Source of the DNA: Candidatus Woesearchaeota archaeon
GTDB lineage: Archaea > Nanobdellota > Nanobdellia > Woesearchaeales > DSVV01
Reading direction: 5' to 3'
Length of the DNA: 64,000 bases
Assembly (NCBI GenBank): GCA_016192995.1
Contig: JACPTB010000006.1
Span: 69,687-133,686 of the forward strand
The position numbers and the translations under genes are program-made. Below are positions 16,210 through 24,780 of this stretch, piece by piece. Numbering within the stretch: the stretch's first letter is position 1; the number at the start of each line of letters is the position of its first letter. The notes under the pieces were generated by a model. It worked only from the letters and a program-made list of their open reading frames with translations. It was not told the origin of the DNA and did no database searches.

Positions 16210-17352
16210 ATGACGATGCTAAATATTCATGAAAAATTAGTGCAGGCAAAAGAGCAAAACAAGCTTCCGCAAATTACCGTGTTTAATCGAATTGATGGTC
16301 CTGGATCAAGTCTTGATCTGCGGTTGTTTCAAGAAACATTTTGGAAGTTCACGCCTTTACCTAAAGACCTGACCGAAGACCCGAGTAGGATTTGGTCTGC
16401 TTCTTTGCCAAGAACTATAGGTATGTCTATTAATATAGGCACTGATATTATTGCAACTCCTATTGATCAAGGAAAACTTGGTGTGGAATCACTTGATTTT
16501 GGTTTTAGTTTCACCTTTGATAAAGATGCTATTCCTCCTAAGAAAGAGTATTGGCTTCTTAAGCTGATGCAGGCATTTGATCTTGACGGAGTAAAGTTTA
16601 CTATTCGAAATAAATTTCCAGAATTAAAATCTGCAGGTTTAGGTGGGAGTGCAGCGTTAACGACTGGTGTTTGTTTGCTGGCAAATAAATTAAAAGGAAA
16701 CATTTTTTCTATGCCGCAGATTATTGGTATGGCTTCTCTTGTAGAAGAAGATCTTGGTGTAAGTATTACTGGCACCCAAGAGCAGTCATGTGCAGTATAT
16801 GGGGGAATCAGAGATTATATTTGGTTTCCTTGGGGGCTTCCTTTGCCTGGCCAGCAAAGTCTCTACGGAACTTCATTGCAGCAGGAATTATTAAATCCTT
16901 CAGAATATCAAGAATTACGAGAACATATCGATGTTTATTTTACTGCCGAGCGTCATAGCAGTGATGTAAATTCAAAATGGGTGGCAGAATTAAAAACAAC
17001 TAACGGGTATCTCTTGCATAAGCAAAAATGCCATCTAGCCTATGAATTTAGAGAAGCAATTAGAACAAAAAATTGGAAAGCTTTAGCTCAGCCAATAGAA
17101 GAATATAGAAAAATTCGTACACAGCTTTGCAGCTATTATATGTCGGATTCCCATAATGAATTAAAAGCAGTTATTCAACAGCATAATGCAGTTTGTTTTC
17201 CTATGGGCGGCGGTGGCGGCAGTGTTTTAGTATATGCAGAAAATCCTCAGGATTTAAAAAATCTGAGGCCAGTTCTTTGTCAAAAATTTAGATATTTGGA
17301 TTTCGAATTTATTCCTTATGGTCATGCTTTTCAAAATGCTGAGCGCTTTTGA
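16210..17352 (+). CDS. GHMP-family sugar kinase
   Basis: About 380 residues. GHMP motif FPELKSAGLGGSAALTTGV (about 145) is the ATP-binding Gly/Ser loop; FPMGGGGGSVLVYAE near the C-terminus is the third motif. The sequence is nearest in layout to heptose-7-phosphate kinase/fucokinase-like members (HddA type), which make sugar-1-phosphates from reducing sugars. ATG at 16210 was chosen because AAGTGATT precedes it; GTG at 16195 and ATG at 16216 are alternatives. Lies 30 bp after the nucleotidyltransferase. The exact sugar cannot be read from sequence. Confidence 0.8.
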   Translation: MTMLNIHEKLVQAKEQNKLPQITVFNRIDGPGSSLDLRLFQETFWKFTPLPKDLTEDPSRIWSASLPRTIGMSINIGTDIIATPIDQGKLGVESLDFGFSFTFDKDAIPPKKEYWLLKLMQAFDLDGVKFTIRNKFPELKSAGLGGSAALTTGVCLLANKLKGNIFSMPQIIGMASLVEEDLGVSITGTQEQSCAVYGGIRDYIWFPWGLPLPGQQSLYGTSLQQELLNPSEYQELREHIDVYFTAERHSSDVNSKWVAELKTTNGYLLHKQKCHLAYEFREAIRTKNWKALAQPIEEYRKIRTQLCSYYMSDSHNELKAVIQQHNAVCFPMGGGGGSVLVYAENPQDLKNLRPVLCQKFRYLDFEFIPYGHAFQNAERF

Positions 17353-17377
17353 GGTTTTTATTTTGAGGTTTATTATA

Positions 17378-18031
17378 ATGAAAAAAGCAGTTATTTTTGA
17401 TATGGATGGGGTATTGGTGGATACTGAAAATTTTCACTGCGATGCATGGATTAAAACCTTTGCAGATCATGGAATATTGCTAACCGAAGAGCAATACCAT
17501 CAAACATTTACCGGAACAAGCAGTCCTATTATTGTAAAAGAAATAATGCAAAAACATGATAAATCAATGCCGGATATTGAAGGTGTTGTCTACAAAAAAA
17601 CTGAATATGCTTCATCATTAATGCAAGGTAAACTCGTTCCTCTTCCCGGAGTCAGAGAATTAATTATGAATTTATACAAAAAGAAATACAAGTTAGGTTT
17701 AGCTTCTTCAAGCGGGATGCAAGTGGTGAGTACGGTGCTTTCTTCATTAGATCTAGAGGGGAAATTTATGGTGGTGCATAGTGGAGAAGCAGTTAAACAG
17801 GGAAAACCAAATCCAGATATTTATCTTCAGACTGCTGCATTGCTTGAAGTTCTTCCTGAATATTGTGTGGTTATTGAAGACTCAAAAGCAGGTATTATTG
17901 CAGCACGAAGCGCAGGTATGAAATGTATTGGTATAATGAATGGGAAAAATAAACGAGAAGATTTACAGCATGCAAATATTATTGCTGAACACTTTGATCA
18001 AATTACTGAAGAACTAATAAATGAATTGTAA
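17378..18031 (+). CDS. HAD-family phosphatase / beta-phosphoglucomutase-like
   Basis: 217 residues from the ATG at 17378 with GAGGTT upstream. HAD motif I is AVIFDMDGVLVDTENFH with nucleophile D8 and acid/base D10. Motif II is LASSSGMQV, the motif III lysine lies near GKPNPDIYL, and motif IV is VVIEDSKAGIIAARSAGM. The cap is helical (subclass I). The family includes beta-phosphoglucomutases and sugar phosphatases; the operon suggests a sugar-phosphate substrate. Confidence 0.85.
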   Translation: MKKAVIFDMDGVLVDTENFHCDAWIKTFADHGILLTEEQYHQTFTGTSSPIIVKEIMQKHDKSMPDIEGVVYKKTEYASSLMQGKLVPLPGVRELIMNLYKKKYKLGLASSSGMQVVSTVLSSLDLEGKFMVVHSGEAVKQGKPNPDIYLQTAALLEVLPEYCVVIEDSKAGIIAARSAGMKCIGIMNGKNKREDLQHANIIAEHFDQITEELINEL

Positions 18032-18062
18032 ATAAACAGATTGTTAAACAGATTGTAATACT

Positions 18063-19430
18063 ATGAAATTATTTGGAACATCAGGGATACGTGGATACAC
18101 CGTGGATTGTGGAGAAACAGATTATGTTATTCTGTCAGATGAATTCTGTTATGCAATTGTCAAAGCATTTATTCAGCATCTTACTAATCAAGGAATAAAC
18201 AAGGGAACTATTGCTGTGGGAAGAGATCTCAGAGCAACAAGTGAACATATTCAATCCATCATTATGCAAAGTATTGTTGATCAAGGATGGAAACCAATTA
18301 ATTGTGGAATTACGCCAACACCTGCATTAAATTATTATGTAAAAAATTCTGATTGCAGTGGTGGAATCATAATTACTGGCAGCCATATCAAAGCATCAAT
18401 GAATGGCTTAAAATTTATGAATGACAACGAAGAAATATCTAAAGCAGAAGAAAAACAGATTGAAGAACTTTATGATCAGGTTATTCTCCATTCATCACTA
18501 AAACTTGTTGATGTGCCAACAAGTTTTAGTGAAACTAACAATGCAAATGAAGCATATAATGGATTTCTCAAAAAACATGCTATGGACTACAGTAATTTAA
18601 AGATAGTGTTGGATGTAAGGAATAGTTGTCATCAAAAAACAATGCAGTTTATATTAAAGGATGCAGGAGCAAAAGTGTTCTTGCTAGCTAAAACTAAAAA
18701 CGAATTTATTGCGCTTGACACTGAATCAACTGAATACGAGAATCTTGAATTAAAGCAGGCAATCCTTGAAAACAATGCCGATATAGGGATTACTTATGAC
18801 AGTGATGGTGACAGGCCAGCATTTTATGATGAACAAGGTAATTTGATTCAAAGTGATGTGGTTGCCGCAGTTATTGCAGAGTATCTTGAAGCAAAGAATA
18901 TAGCAACTCCTATTAACTCTTCGAGCGTTATTGATACGCTTGGAAAAAAAATTTACCGTTGTAAAGTTGGTTCTCCTTATGTTATTGCAATGATGAAGCA
19001 GTACAACTGCAGTTTTGGTTTTGAAAGCAATGGCGGTTGTATTTTTGCAGATGTTATGTATACAAGGGATGGCGGTTATCCAACAATTATTATCCTTAAT
19101 CTTCTTGTTAAAAAAAAGCAGAAACTTTCTGAGCTTATTGCTCAATATCCGCGTTTTTTTATTTTCAGAACAAAAATAGATTGTCCAACAAGGCACAATG
19201 CTTTTATCGTACATTCGATAAAACAAAAATATCTCTCTGAGAACAAACAAATTGATGATCTTGATGGTTTAAAAATATACATGAATGAAAGTACATGGAT
19301 GTTATTCAGACCTTCATCAAATGCTCCTGAATTCAGAATATTTATTGAATCTAACGTTGAAGAAGAAACAAAAAGATTAGCTCGAAATGCAGTATCATTA
19401 GTGAAAGAATTATTAAATCAGGCAGTGTAG
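18063..19430 (+). CDS. Phosphohexomutase (ManB/GlmM family)
   Basis: 455 residues. GTSGIRG at the N-terminus, phosphoserine loop IIITGSHIKASMNGLKF (usually TASHNP; the serine is kept, the Asn-Pro is not), metal loop TYDSDGDRPAFYDE, sugar-binding GFESNGGCIF and C-terminal phosphate loop MLFRPSSNAPEFRIFIES. It interconverts hexose-6- and hexose-1-phosphates, feeding the nucleotidyltransferase at the start of the operon. The final residues (Ala-Val-stop) are supplied by a palindromic element inserted at the 3' end, so the native C-terminus was probably slightly longer. Confidence 0.88.
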   Translation: MKLFGTSGIRGYTVDCGETDYVILSDEFCYAIVKAFIQHLTNQGINKGTIAVGRDLRATSEHIQSIIMQSIVDQGWKPINCGITPTPALNYYVKNSDCSGGIIITGSHIKASMNGLKFMNDNEEISKAEEKQIEELYDQVILHSSLKLVDVPTSFSETNNANEAYNGFLKKHAMDYSNLKIVLDVRNSCHQKTMQFILKDAGAKVFLLAKTKNEFIALDTESTEYENLELKQAILENNADIGITYDSDGDRPAFYDEQGNLIQSDVVAAVIAEYLEAKNIATPINSSSVIDTLGKKIYRCKVGSPYVIAMMKQYNCSFGFESNGGCIFADVMYTRDGGYPTIIILNLLVKKKQKLSELIAQYPRFFIFRTKIDCPTRHNAFIVHSIKQKYLSENKQIDDLDGLKIYMNESTWMLFRPSSNAPEFRIFIESNVEEETKRLARNAVSLVKELLNQAV

Positions 19431-19582
19431 AAAATGTAGTTTTTGGCATCTTTTTGTGAGGCTCTTCAAGTTTAAGCATGGGGATTTTTCGGAGTTCCAG
19501 AGAGAAAAATCCAATAAAATATACTCTTAACAAGCCGAACTGATGCCAAAACCGAGGCTATGCCGAGATTTTCTACACTGCG
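19421..19582 (+). mobile_element. Chimeric core-loop element (family C)
   Basis: Terminal stem GCAGTGTAGAAAAT/ATTTTCTACACTGC. The next module is family A-like: GTAGTTTTTGG on the left and CCAAAACCGAGGCTATGCCG on the right. The inner core is B-like: GTGAGGCTCTTC, hairpin GGATTTTT-CGGAGTTCCAGAGAG-AAAAATCC, and AAGCCGAAC. ATTAAATCA flanks it on both sides (19412-19420, 19583-19591), a 9 bp target duplication. The left part lies inside the phosphohexomutase coding sequence and provides its stop codon. Confidence 0.8.
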
Positions 19583-19650
19583 ATTAAATCAAAGAAAACT
19601 TTATAAATAAGGCTTTGCTCTTATGCTTTAATCGAGAAAAGGAAAGAAGA

Positions 19651-19660
19651 GTTTATATAA
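19651..19660 (+). promoter_or_regulatory. TATA box of the Pop5-proteasome-exosome operon
   Basis: GTTTATATAA lies about 40 bp before the Pop5 ATG at 19699, giving a short leader of about 15 bases. Confidence 0.55.
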
Positions 19661-19698
19661 CCCTGGATACGATCTTTTCTCAACAGGTGTTATTCGAT

Positions 19699-20049
19699 AT
19701 GAAGTTAAAACCGTTATCATCAAGCTTACGGGAAAAAAAACGATATCTTGCATATCAGGTGATTACACCAAAGAACATAGCACTAACCCATGACGTTGTT
19801 GAAGAAGCTTTATACACAACATATGGGAAAATATATGGCTCTTATAATTTGGGAAAAGCAGGAATAATGCCGCTCTCTGAATATTACGATGATCAAAGAA
19901 ATATTGGAGTAGTGCGTGTCCATAATAAGTATGTTAAACAAGTGCAGGCAAGTCTGCCTTTTGTAACTGCCATTAATGATATGCCCGTTATCATGAGGAG
20001 CTTGCTGATCTCAGGTGTATTAACTAAGATAAGAAAATGTTATAATTAA
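19699..20049 (+). CDS. rnp2: RNase P protein component 2 (Pop5)
   Basis: 116 residues from the ATG at 19699. The N-terminal KLKPLSSSLREKKRYLAYQ is the family signature (usually LPPSLREKKRYI), which fixes the start; the frame is open further upstream but a TATA box lies there. YGKIYGSYNLGKAGI and GVVRVHNKYVKQVQASLPFV are also typical. With RNase P RNA and other proteins it matures the 5' ends of tRNAs. It heads the conserved archaeal superoperon that continues with proteasome alpha, SBDS and the exosome. Confidence 0.88.
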   Translation: MKLKPLSSSLREKKRYLAYQVITPKNIALTHDVVEEALYTTYGKIYGSYNLGKAGIMPLSEYYDDQRNIGVVRVHNKYVKQVQASLPFVTAINDMPVIMRSLLISGVLTKIRKCYN

Positions 20050-20075
20050 TTAAAATTGGTTAAGAGGTGTCAATT

Positions 20076-20816
20076 ATGCAACAAATGAATCATCAAATGA
20101 TGGGATACGATCGAGCAATAACAATGTTCAGTCCCGATGGAAGATTATTGCAAGTAGAATATGCTAAAAAAACAGTAAAACAAGGTTCAACAGCGATAGG
20201 CTTAGTATGTAAGGAAGGCGTGATCCTAGTAACAGATAAAAGAATTGTTGATCAATTTGTGGTTCCAGAATCAGTAGAAAAAATATTTCAAATTGATGAA
20301 CATATTGGAGCTACTGCAGCAGGTATTATTAGTGATGCTCGTGTTTTAGTTGAACGCGCGCAAATTCGCGCGCAGCAGTATCGTGTTACGTACGATGCTC
20401 CAGTAGATATTCTTACTATAGTAAAAGATATTGCAGATTTAAAACAAATGTGCACGCAATCAGGTGGTTTAAGACCGTTTGGGGTTTCTATACTTTTGGC
20501 AGGTGTTGATAATGGAACACCGAAACTCTTTGAAACAGATCCAACGGGAATTTTCTTCCAATACAACGCAGTTGTTATTGGTGAAGGTGAAACTAAAATT
20601 CAGGAATTGTTGCATAACGAATATACACCGAACATGACTTTAGATCAAGGATTGCGATTTGGAGTAAAACTACTCGCAGATTTTCTTGGAAAAGACCTCA
20701 CTATTGACCGATTAGATTGTGTTTATATTACACTTACTGATAAACTATTTACACGGGTACCTTCTGAGAAATTAAAAGATATCCTGCAAGATGCTAGAAA
20801 GAAAACAAATAAATAA
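20076..20816 (+). CDS. psmA: Proteasome alpha subunit
   Basis: 246 residues from the ATG at 20076, with GAGGTG 6 bp upstream. Signature MGYDRAITMFSPDGRLLQVEYA is the alpha-type N-terminal helix; KQGSTAIGLVCKEGVILVTDKR follows. Seven copies form the outer ring of the 20S proteasome, gating substrate entry. The beta subunit is not in this window. Placement beside exosome genes is the classical archaeal arrangement linking RNA and protein turnover. Confidence 0.95.
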   Translation: MQQMNHQMMGYDRAITMFSPDGRLLQVEYAKKTVKQGSTAIGLVCKEGVILVTDKRIVDQFVVPESVEKIFQIDEHIGATAAGIISDARVLVERAQIRAQQYRVTYDAPVDILTIVKDIADLKQMCTQSGGLRPFGVSILLAGVDNGTPKLFETDPTGIFFQYNAVVIGEGETKIQELLHNEYTPNMTLDQGLRFGVKLLADFLGKDLTIDRLDCVYITLTDKLFTRVPSEKLKDILQDARKKTNK

Positions 20817-20863
20817 ACAAGAAAAAACAAAGAAAACAAAGAAAACAAATAACGGGAGAGAAT

Positions 20864-21568
20864 ATGGTTGATGTTGATAAATCAGTAATTGCGCGTTATA
20901 AAAAACAGGGGAAAAATTTTGAAGTCGCAGTTGATTGCACTGCTGCCTTAGAATTGCGGGAAGGCAAAGACAAACCAATGGATGAAGTATTGGCAAGCGA
21001 TAAAATTTTTGCAGATTCAAAAAAAGGATTGGTGGCTTCTGAACATGAGTTAAAAGCAATTTTTGAAACAGATGATCATGAACAAATTGCAAAAAAAATT
21101 ATTATGGATGGCGAATTGCAGTTAACTGCTGAATACAAGGCAGCAATGCGTGAAAAAAAGCGCAAACAAATTATTGATTTTATCCGAAGAAATGGCATTG
21201 ACCCAAAAACAAGTTTGCCGCATCCTCAGCAAAGGATAGAATTAGCTTTTGAAGAGGGAAAAATCAAAATTGATGAGAAAAAGCCTGTGCAGAAGCAAAT
21301 AGAAGAAATTATCAAAAAACTAAAGACAATATTGCCGATTAGTTTCGCGAAAAAAGAAGTTGCTCTTAAATTTCCAGCTTCGTATGCAGGCAAGGGACAA
21401 AGTAGTGTAAGGGCAATGGCAGTTTTAAAGCGTGAAGAATGGGGTGCCGATGGATCATGGTTTGCAGTCGTAGAGATTCCAGCAGGTTTACAAAATGAGC
21501 TTTTTGATAAAGTTAATTCAATTAGTCATGGTGAAGCAGAGATTAAGATTCTAAAAGTTTCAGAATAA
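20864..21568 (+). CDS. Ribosome maturation protein SBDS
   Basis: 234 residues, full-length three-domain SBDS. The FYSH-like N-terminal domain (about 1-85) has ARYKKQGKNFEVAVDC and VLASDKIFADSKKG. The helical middle domain includes REKKRKQIIDFIRRNGIDPKT and the PHPQQRIELAFEE motif. The C-terminal ferredoxin-like domain follows. It acts in release of anti-association factor aIF6 from the large ribosomal subunit. GGGAGAG precedes the ATG. Located in the exosome superoperon as in most archaea. Confidence 0.93.
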   Translation: MVDVDKSVIARYKKQGKNFEVAVDCTAALELREGKDKPMDEVLASDKIFADSKKGLVASEHELKAIFETDDHEQIAKKIIMDGELQLTAEYKAAMREKKRKQIIDFIRRNGIDPKTSLPHPQQRIELAFEEGKIKIDEKKPVQKQIEEIIKKLKTILPISFAKKEVALKFPASYAGKGQSSVRAMAVLKREEWGADGSWFAVVEIPAGLQNELFDKVNSISHGEAEIKILKVSE

Positions 21569-21578
21569 GGTGAAAAAT

Positions 21579-22376
21579 ATGAGTAATAATACAAATAGTA
21601 ATGCAAGTAATATCCTAGCTAAGGAAAAAGATATTGTTGTTCCAGGTGAGGAATTGGCTAAGGGTATGGATTATGTTCCTGGTTTTGGGACATACAGGAA
21701 AGACGAAACCATAAGAGCTGCAAGATTAGGGCTGTTGTGTATTGAAGGTCGAGCGCTTAAAATAATTCCCCTTTCAGGAAGATATGTGCCTAAGAAATAC
21801 GATGTTATTATTGGTGAAGTGATAGATTTAACTATGAATGGCTGGCTTGTTGATACTAACTCGGCATATAAGGCTATGTTAAATGTAAAGGATGCTACAA
21901 CAAATTTTATTGAGCGGGGAGCAGATTTATCGCAAATTTATGATATTGGTGATTATATGGTTGCAAAGATTGTCAATGTAACCTCGCAAAAACTTGTTGA
22001 TTTGTCAACAAAAGCTCCAGGATTAAAAAAAGTATATGGTGGCAGGGTTATAAAAGTGAATCCTTACAAAGTGCCTCGTATTATTGGTAAACAAGGTTCT
22101 ATGGTAAGCATGATTAAACAAGCAACAGGATGTAAAATTATTGTTGGTCAAAATGGTGTTATTTGGCTTTCAGGGGATCCAGATAAAGAGATAATTGCTT
22201 TTGACACTATTAAAAAAATTGAAGCTGAAGCACATATCTCAGGATTAACTGAAAGTATTAAAGCGCATCTTGAAGCAACATGCGGAGTAACTTGTAATCC
22301 TGAATCTGGAGATAACAGTGCAAATGAACAGGTACATGATAATTCAGATAATTCAGAAGAAGGTATAGGTAGGTGA
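21579..22376 (+). CDS. rrp4: Exosome RNA-binding subunit Rrp4
   Basis: 265 residues from the ATG at 21579, chosen for the AAGGTG upstream. Domains are an N-terminal beta domain (VVPGEELAKGMDYVPGFGTYRKDE), an S1 domain (about 70-145, GEVIDLTMNGWLVDTNS) and a KH domain (RIIGKQGSMVSMIKQATGCKIIVGQNG). An acidic Asn/Ser-rich tail of about 25 residues follows. It caps the archaeal exosome hexamer and binds RNA. Its stop codon overlaps the ribosome binding site of rrp41. Confidence 0.93.
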   Translation: MSNNTNSNASNILAKEKDIVVPGEELAKGMDYVPGFGTYRKDETIRAARLGLLCIEGRALKIIPLSGRYVPKKYDVIIGEVIDLTMNGWLVDTNSAYKAMLNVKDATTNFIERGADLSQIYDIGDYMVAKIVNVTSQKLVDLSTKAPGLKKVYGGRVIKVNPYKVPRIIGKQGSMVSMIKQATGCKIIVGQNGVIWLSGDPDKEIIAFDTIKKIEAEAHISGLTESIKAHLEATCGVTCNPESGDNSANEQVHDNSDNSEEGIGR

Positions 22377-22382
22377 GTGGTA

Positions 22383-23081
22383 ATGGTTTATTCAAAAAGA
22401 TATGACGGAAGAAAAATTGATCAAATAAGGCCGATTCAGGCTAAAGCAGGAGTAATTCCTAATGCAGACGGTTCAGCATTTTTCAAAATAGGAAATACTG
22501 CAGCGTATGCAGCAGTTTACGGACCAAGAGAATTACATCCTAAATTTCTGCAGGATCCAGCAAAAGGTGTTTTGCGGTGTAATTATAATATGATGCCTTT
22601 TTCAGGGATGGGTGAACGAGTGAAACCTGGTCCAAGTAGAAGATCGAGAGAAATTTCTATGGTGACACAACAAGCTCTATATCCTGTGGTTGATTTATCA
22701 GAATTTCCTAATGCAGTTGTTGATGTTTTTATTGAACTTACTGAGACCGATGCAGGTTCTCGATGCGCAGGAATTTGCGCAGCGTCAATGGCATTGGCAG
22801 ATGCAGGAATTCCGATGAAAGACTTAGTTGCAGCAGTTTCTGTAGGCAGAGTTGATGATAAAATTGTTGTTGATTTGGATTATCAAGAAGAAGCATATGA
22901 AGACGGTCCTGTTGCAGATGTTCCAATAGCATTAATTCCTTCAACAAATGAGATTTCTCTTCTTCAAATGGATGGTGAAATTTCAAAAGAAGATCTCATA
23001 AAAGGATTGAAGCTCGGCCAAAAGGCATTGAAAGATATTATCCAAGTGCAGAAAGATGCATTGAAGGCAAAATATAAATAA
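22383..23081 (+). CDS. rrp41: Exosome catalytic subunit Rrp41
   Basis: 232 residues from ATG 22383 with AGGTGAG 5 bp upstream. RNase PH fold: YDGRKIDQIRPIQAKAGVIPNADGSAFFKIGNT at the N-terminus, GPRELHPKFLQDP, RSREISMVTQQAL and ETDAGSRCAGICAASMALADAGIPM. Phosphorolytic 3'-5' exoribonuclease active subunit, forming a hexameric ring with Rrp42. The active-site Asp region DLDYQEEAYEDGPVADVP is intact. Confidence 0.95.
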   Translation: MVYSKRYDGRKIDQIRPIQAKAGVIPNADGSAFFKIGNTAAYAAVYGPRELHPKFLQDPAKGVLRCNYNMMPFSGMGERVKPGPSRRSREISMVTQQALYPVVDLSEFPNAVVDVFIELTETDAGSRCAGICAASMALADAGIPMKDLVAAVSVGRVDDKIVVDLDYQEEAYEDGPVADVPIALIPSTNEISLLQMDGEISKEDLIKGLKLGQKALKDIIQVQKDALKAKYK

Positions 23082-23107
23082 AATAAGCTGGGATTAAAGG
23101 TGGAATT

Positions 23108-23878
23108 ATGAATACAAGTTTTAGGCAGCATATCATTAGCGCATTAGCATCAGGTCAAAGGTTAGATGGGAGAGCAATTACCAATTATCGTCAGATAGAA
23201 GTGGAAACAGGAATTTCCAAAACAGCTGAGGGTTCAGCCCGGGTAAAAATAGGAAATACTGAAGTTGTTGCTGGGGTTAAGTTAATTATTACAACGCCTT
23301 TTCCCGATACTCCTGATGTAGGAAGTATTATGGTAAATGCAGAATTTCTGCCGTTATCAAGTCCTAAATTTGAATCAGGGCCTCCAGGGGTTGATTCTAT
23401 TGAATTAGCGCGAGTTATTGATCGAGGGATTCGAGAAAGTAAAGGTATTGACATTAAGGAATTGTGTATTACTAAAGGTGAAAAGTGTTGGACTGTTTCA
23501 ATTGATGTTTGTACTATTAATGCTGATGGTAATCTATTAGATGCAGCAGCTTTAGCATCAATAATTGCAATTAAAGATGCGCGTTTTCCAGAATTCGATG
23601 GCGTCGAAGTAAATTACAAGAAAAAAACGAGCAAAATAGTGCCGTTGTCAAAGACACCGATTGCAGTAACGATTTATAAATTAGGGAAACATCTTCTTAT
23701 TGATCCTACTGCTGCTGAGGAAGAAGCTGCAGAAGCAAGACTAACCGTTACCACAACTAAAGACAATCATCTTTGTGCTTTACAAAAAGGCGGATCACTG
23801 CCGTTAGCTGTTGAAGAGATTACACAAATGATTGATTTAGCAGTAGAGAAAGCAAAAGAATTAAGGAAATTTGTATGA
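23108..23878 (+). CDS. rrp42: Exosome subunit Rrp42
   Basis: 256 residues, RNase PH fold without catalytic residues. LASGQRLDGRAITNYRQIEVETGI, GSARVKIGNTEVVAGVKL and SIDVCTINADGNLLDAAALASI are typical. It alternates with Rrp41 in the hexameric ring and helps bind RNA. AGGTGG precedes the ATG. Last gene of the superoperon in this window; a small convergent membrane-protein gene follows. Confidence 0.95.
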   Translation: MNTSFRQHIISALASGQRLDGRAITNYRQIEVETGISKTAEGSARVKIGNTEVVAGVKLIITTPFPDTPDVGSIMVNAEFLPLSSPKFESGPPGVDSIELARVIDRGIRESKGIDIKELCITKGEKCWTVSIDVCTINADGNLLDAAALASIIAIKDARFPEFDGVEVNYKKKTSKIVPLSKTPIAVTIYKLGKHLLIDPTAAEEEAAEARLTVTTTKDNHLCALQKGGSLPLAVEEITQMIDLAVEKAKELRKFV

Positions 23879-23907
23879 TTTTCTTTTTCTCTTATTATTT
23901 TTAACTT

Positions 23908-24087
23908 TTAACTTAAAGTATTAGTGGCAGTTCCGCAAACATCAAACCAAGTAATGACTCCTTTAGCTAGCAAAAACATTAAGACCAGTCCGACTACAAA
24001 TCCAATAAATAATCCTTTGAGGAGATCAATAGGGGATGTTACAAAACCACGCTTATGTAATAAAAGTGCTTGAAATAAACTGATCAT
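23908..24087 (-). CDS. Small membrane protein (59 aa)
   Basis: 59 residues with a strong AGGTGAT 5 bp before the ATG. MISLFQALLLHKRGF forms an amphipathic N-terminus, then SPIDLLKGLFIGFVVGLVLMFLLAKGVI is one membrane helix (about 23-42), with a short C-terminal tail bearing one Cys. It resembles no family I can name. It is the distal gene after the coiled-coil protein on the same strand. Confidence 0.6.
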   Translation of the reverse strand: MISLFQALLLHKRGFVTSPIDLLKGLFIGFVVGLVLMFLLAKGVITWFDVCGTATNTLS

Positions 24088-24170
24088 AGTATCACCTTTT
24101 TTCTCATCTTATGTTTCTTATGTTATACTAGTAAATTAATAATCTTTTAAGAATTGCCTCTATATAAATG

Positions 24171-24695
24171 TTATGCATTATAATAGACATTCCTAAAATC
24201 ACGGAGGTTTCGTCTGCATGTTTTTTTGATTTCAAAAGTCATATCTTTGCTCACTCTAATCATATCATCAATTTGTTCGATCATTCTTTTTAATTGAGCA
24301 TCATGTTGCGAGAAAGCGGTTTTAATACCTGAAATGTCTCCTTTGGTTTGTTGCACATGGTGAACTGCTTGATCAAACTCTTTATGAAGTTGTCTTCTTT
24401 GTTCAAATACTTGATTTTTTCTTAACATAAGCTGTTGCATGTTGCTTTTATTATTTTCAAGAATTCTAATAAATTTGACTTTAATATAAAATTCAATGGA
24501 TTCAAGGAGTTGCACTTGTTTATGTAATTCACTGATAAGGTTATGGTATTTATTCTCCTTCTTACTGCGAAGTGCTTTTAATTCTTGTATCTCTAATTCC
24601 CGTAATCTATTGACTATAAGTCTATCGATCTCTCTATTAGAATGAATTGTTTTCAAATAACCAATATCACGTGCAAAAAATCTGAATATACCCAT
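24171..24695 (-). CDS. Coiled-coil protein of unknown function
   Basis: 174 residues, almost entirely helical with heptad-like spacing (RLRELEIQELKALRSKKENKYHNLISELHKQ; MLRKNQVFEQRRQLHKEFDQAVHHVQQ). Rich in Lys, Arg, Gln; no signal peptide. Such coiled-coil proteins occur near membrane or chromosome genes, but the sequence gives no function. It and the 59-residue membrane protein are on the same strand and may form an operon, convergent with rrp42. Confidence 0.55.
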   Translation of the reverse strand: MGIFRFFARDIGYLKTIHSNREIDRLIVNRLRELEIQELKALRSKKENKYHNLISELHKQVQLLESIEFYIKVKFIRILENNKSNMQQLMLRKNQVFEQRRQLHKEFDQAVHHVQQTKGDISGIKTAFSQHDAQLKRMIEQIDDMIRVSKDMTFEIKKTCRRNLRDFRNVYYNA

Positions 24696-24780
24696 GCATT
24701 ATTTGTACTCAAGAGGTTAATAAATTTTTTCACCGAGGTCATGCTCAACGGCACAATCCAATTTGTAAGTGATATTGCGA

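Noticed and set aside
19446-19540. Kink-turn (box C/D) interpretation of the tandem GA motif
   Set aside because: A kink-turn needs a three-base bulge directly next to the GA pairs; here two Watson-Crick pairs (GY/RC) sit between the GA pairs and the asymmetric T-rich bulge.
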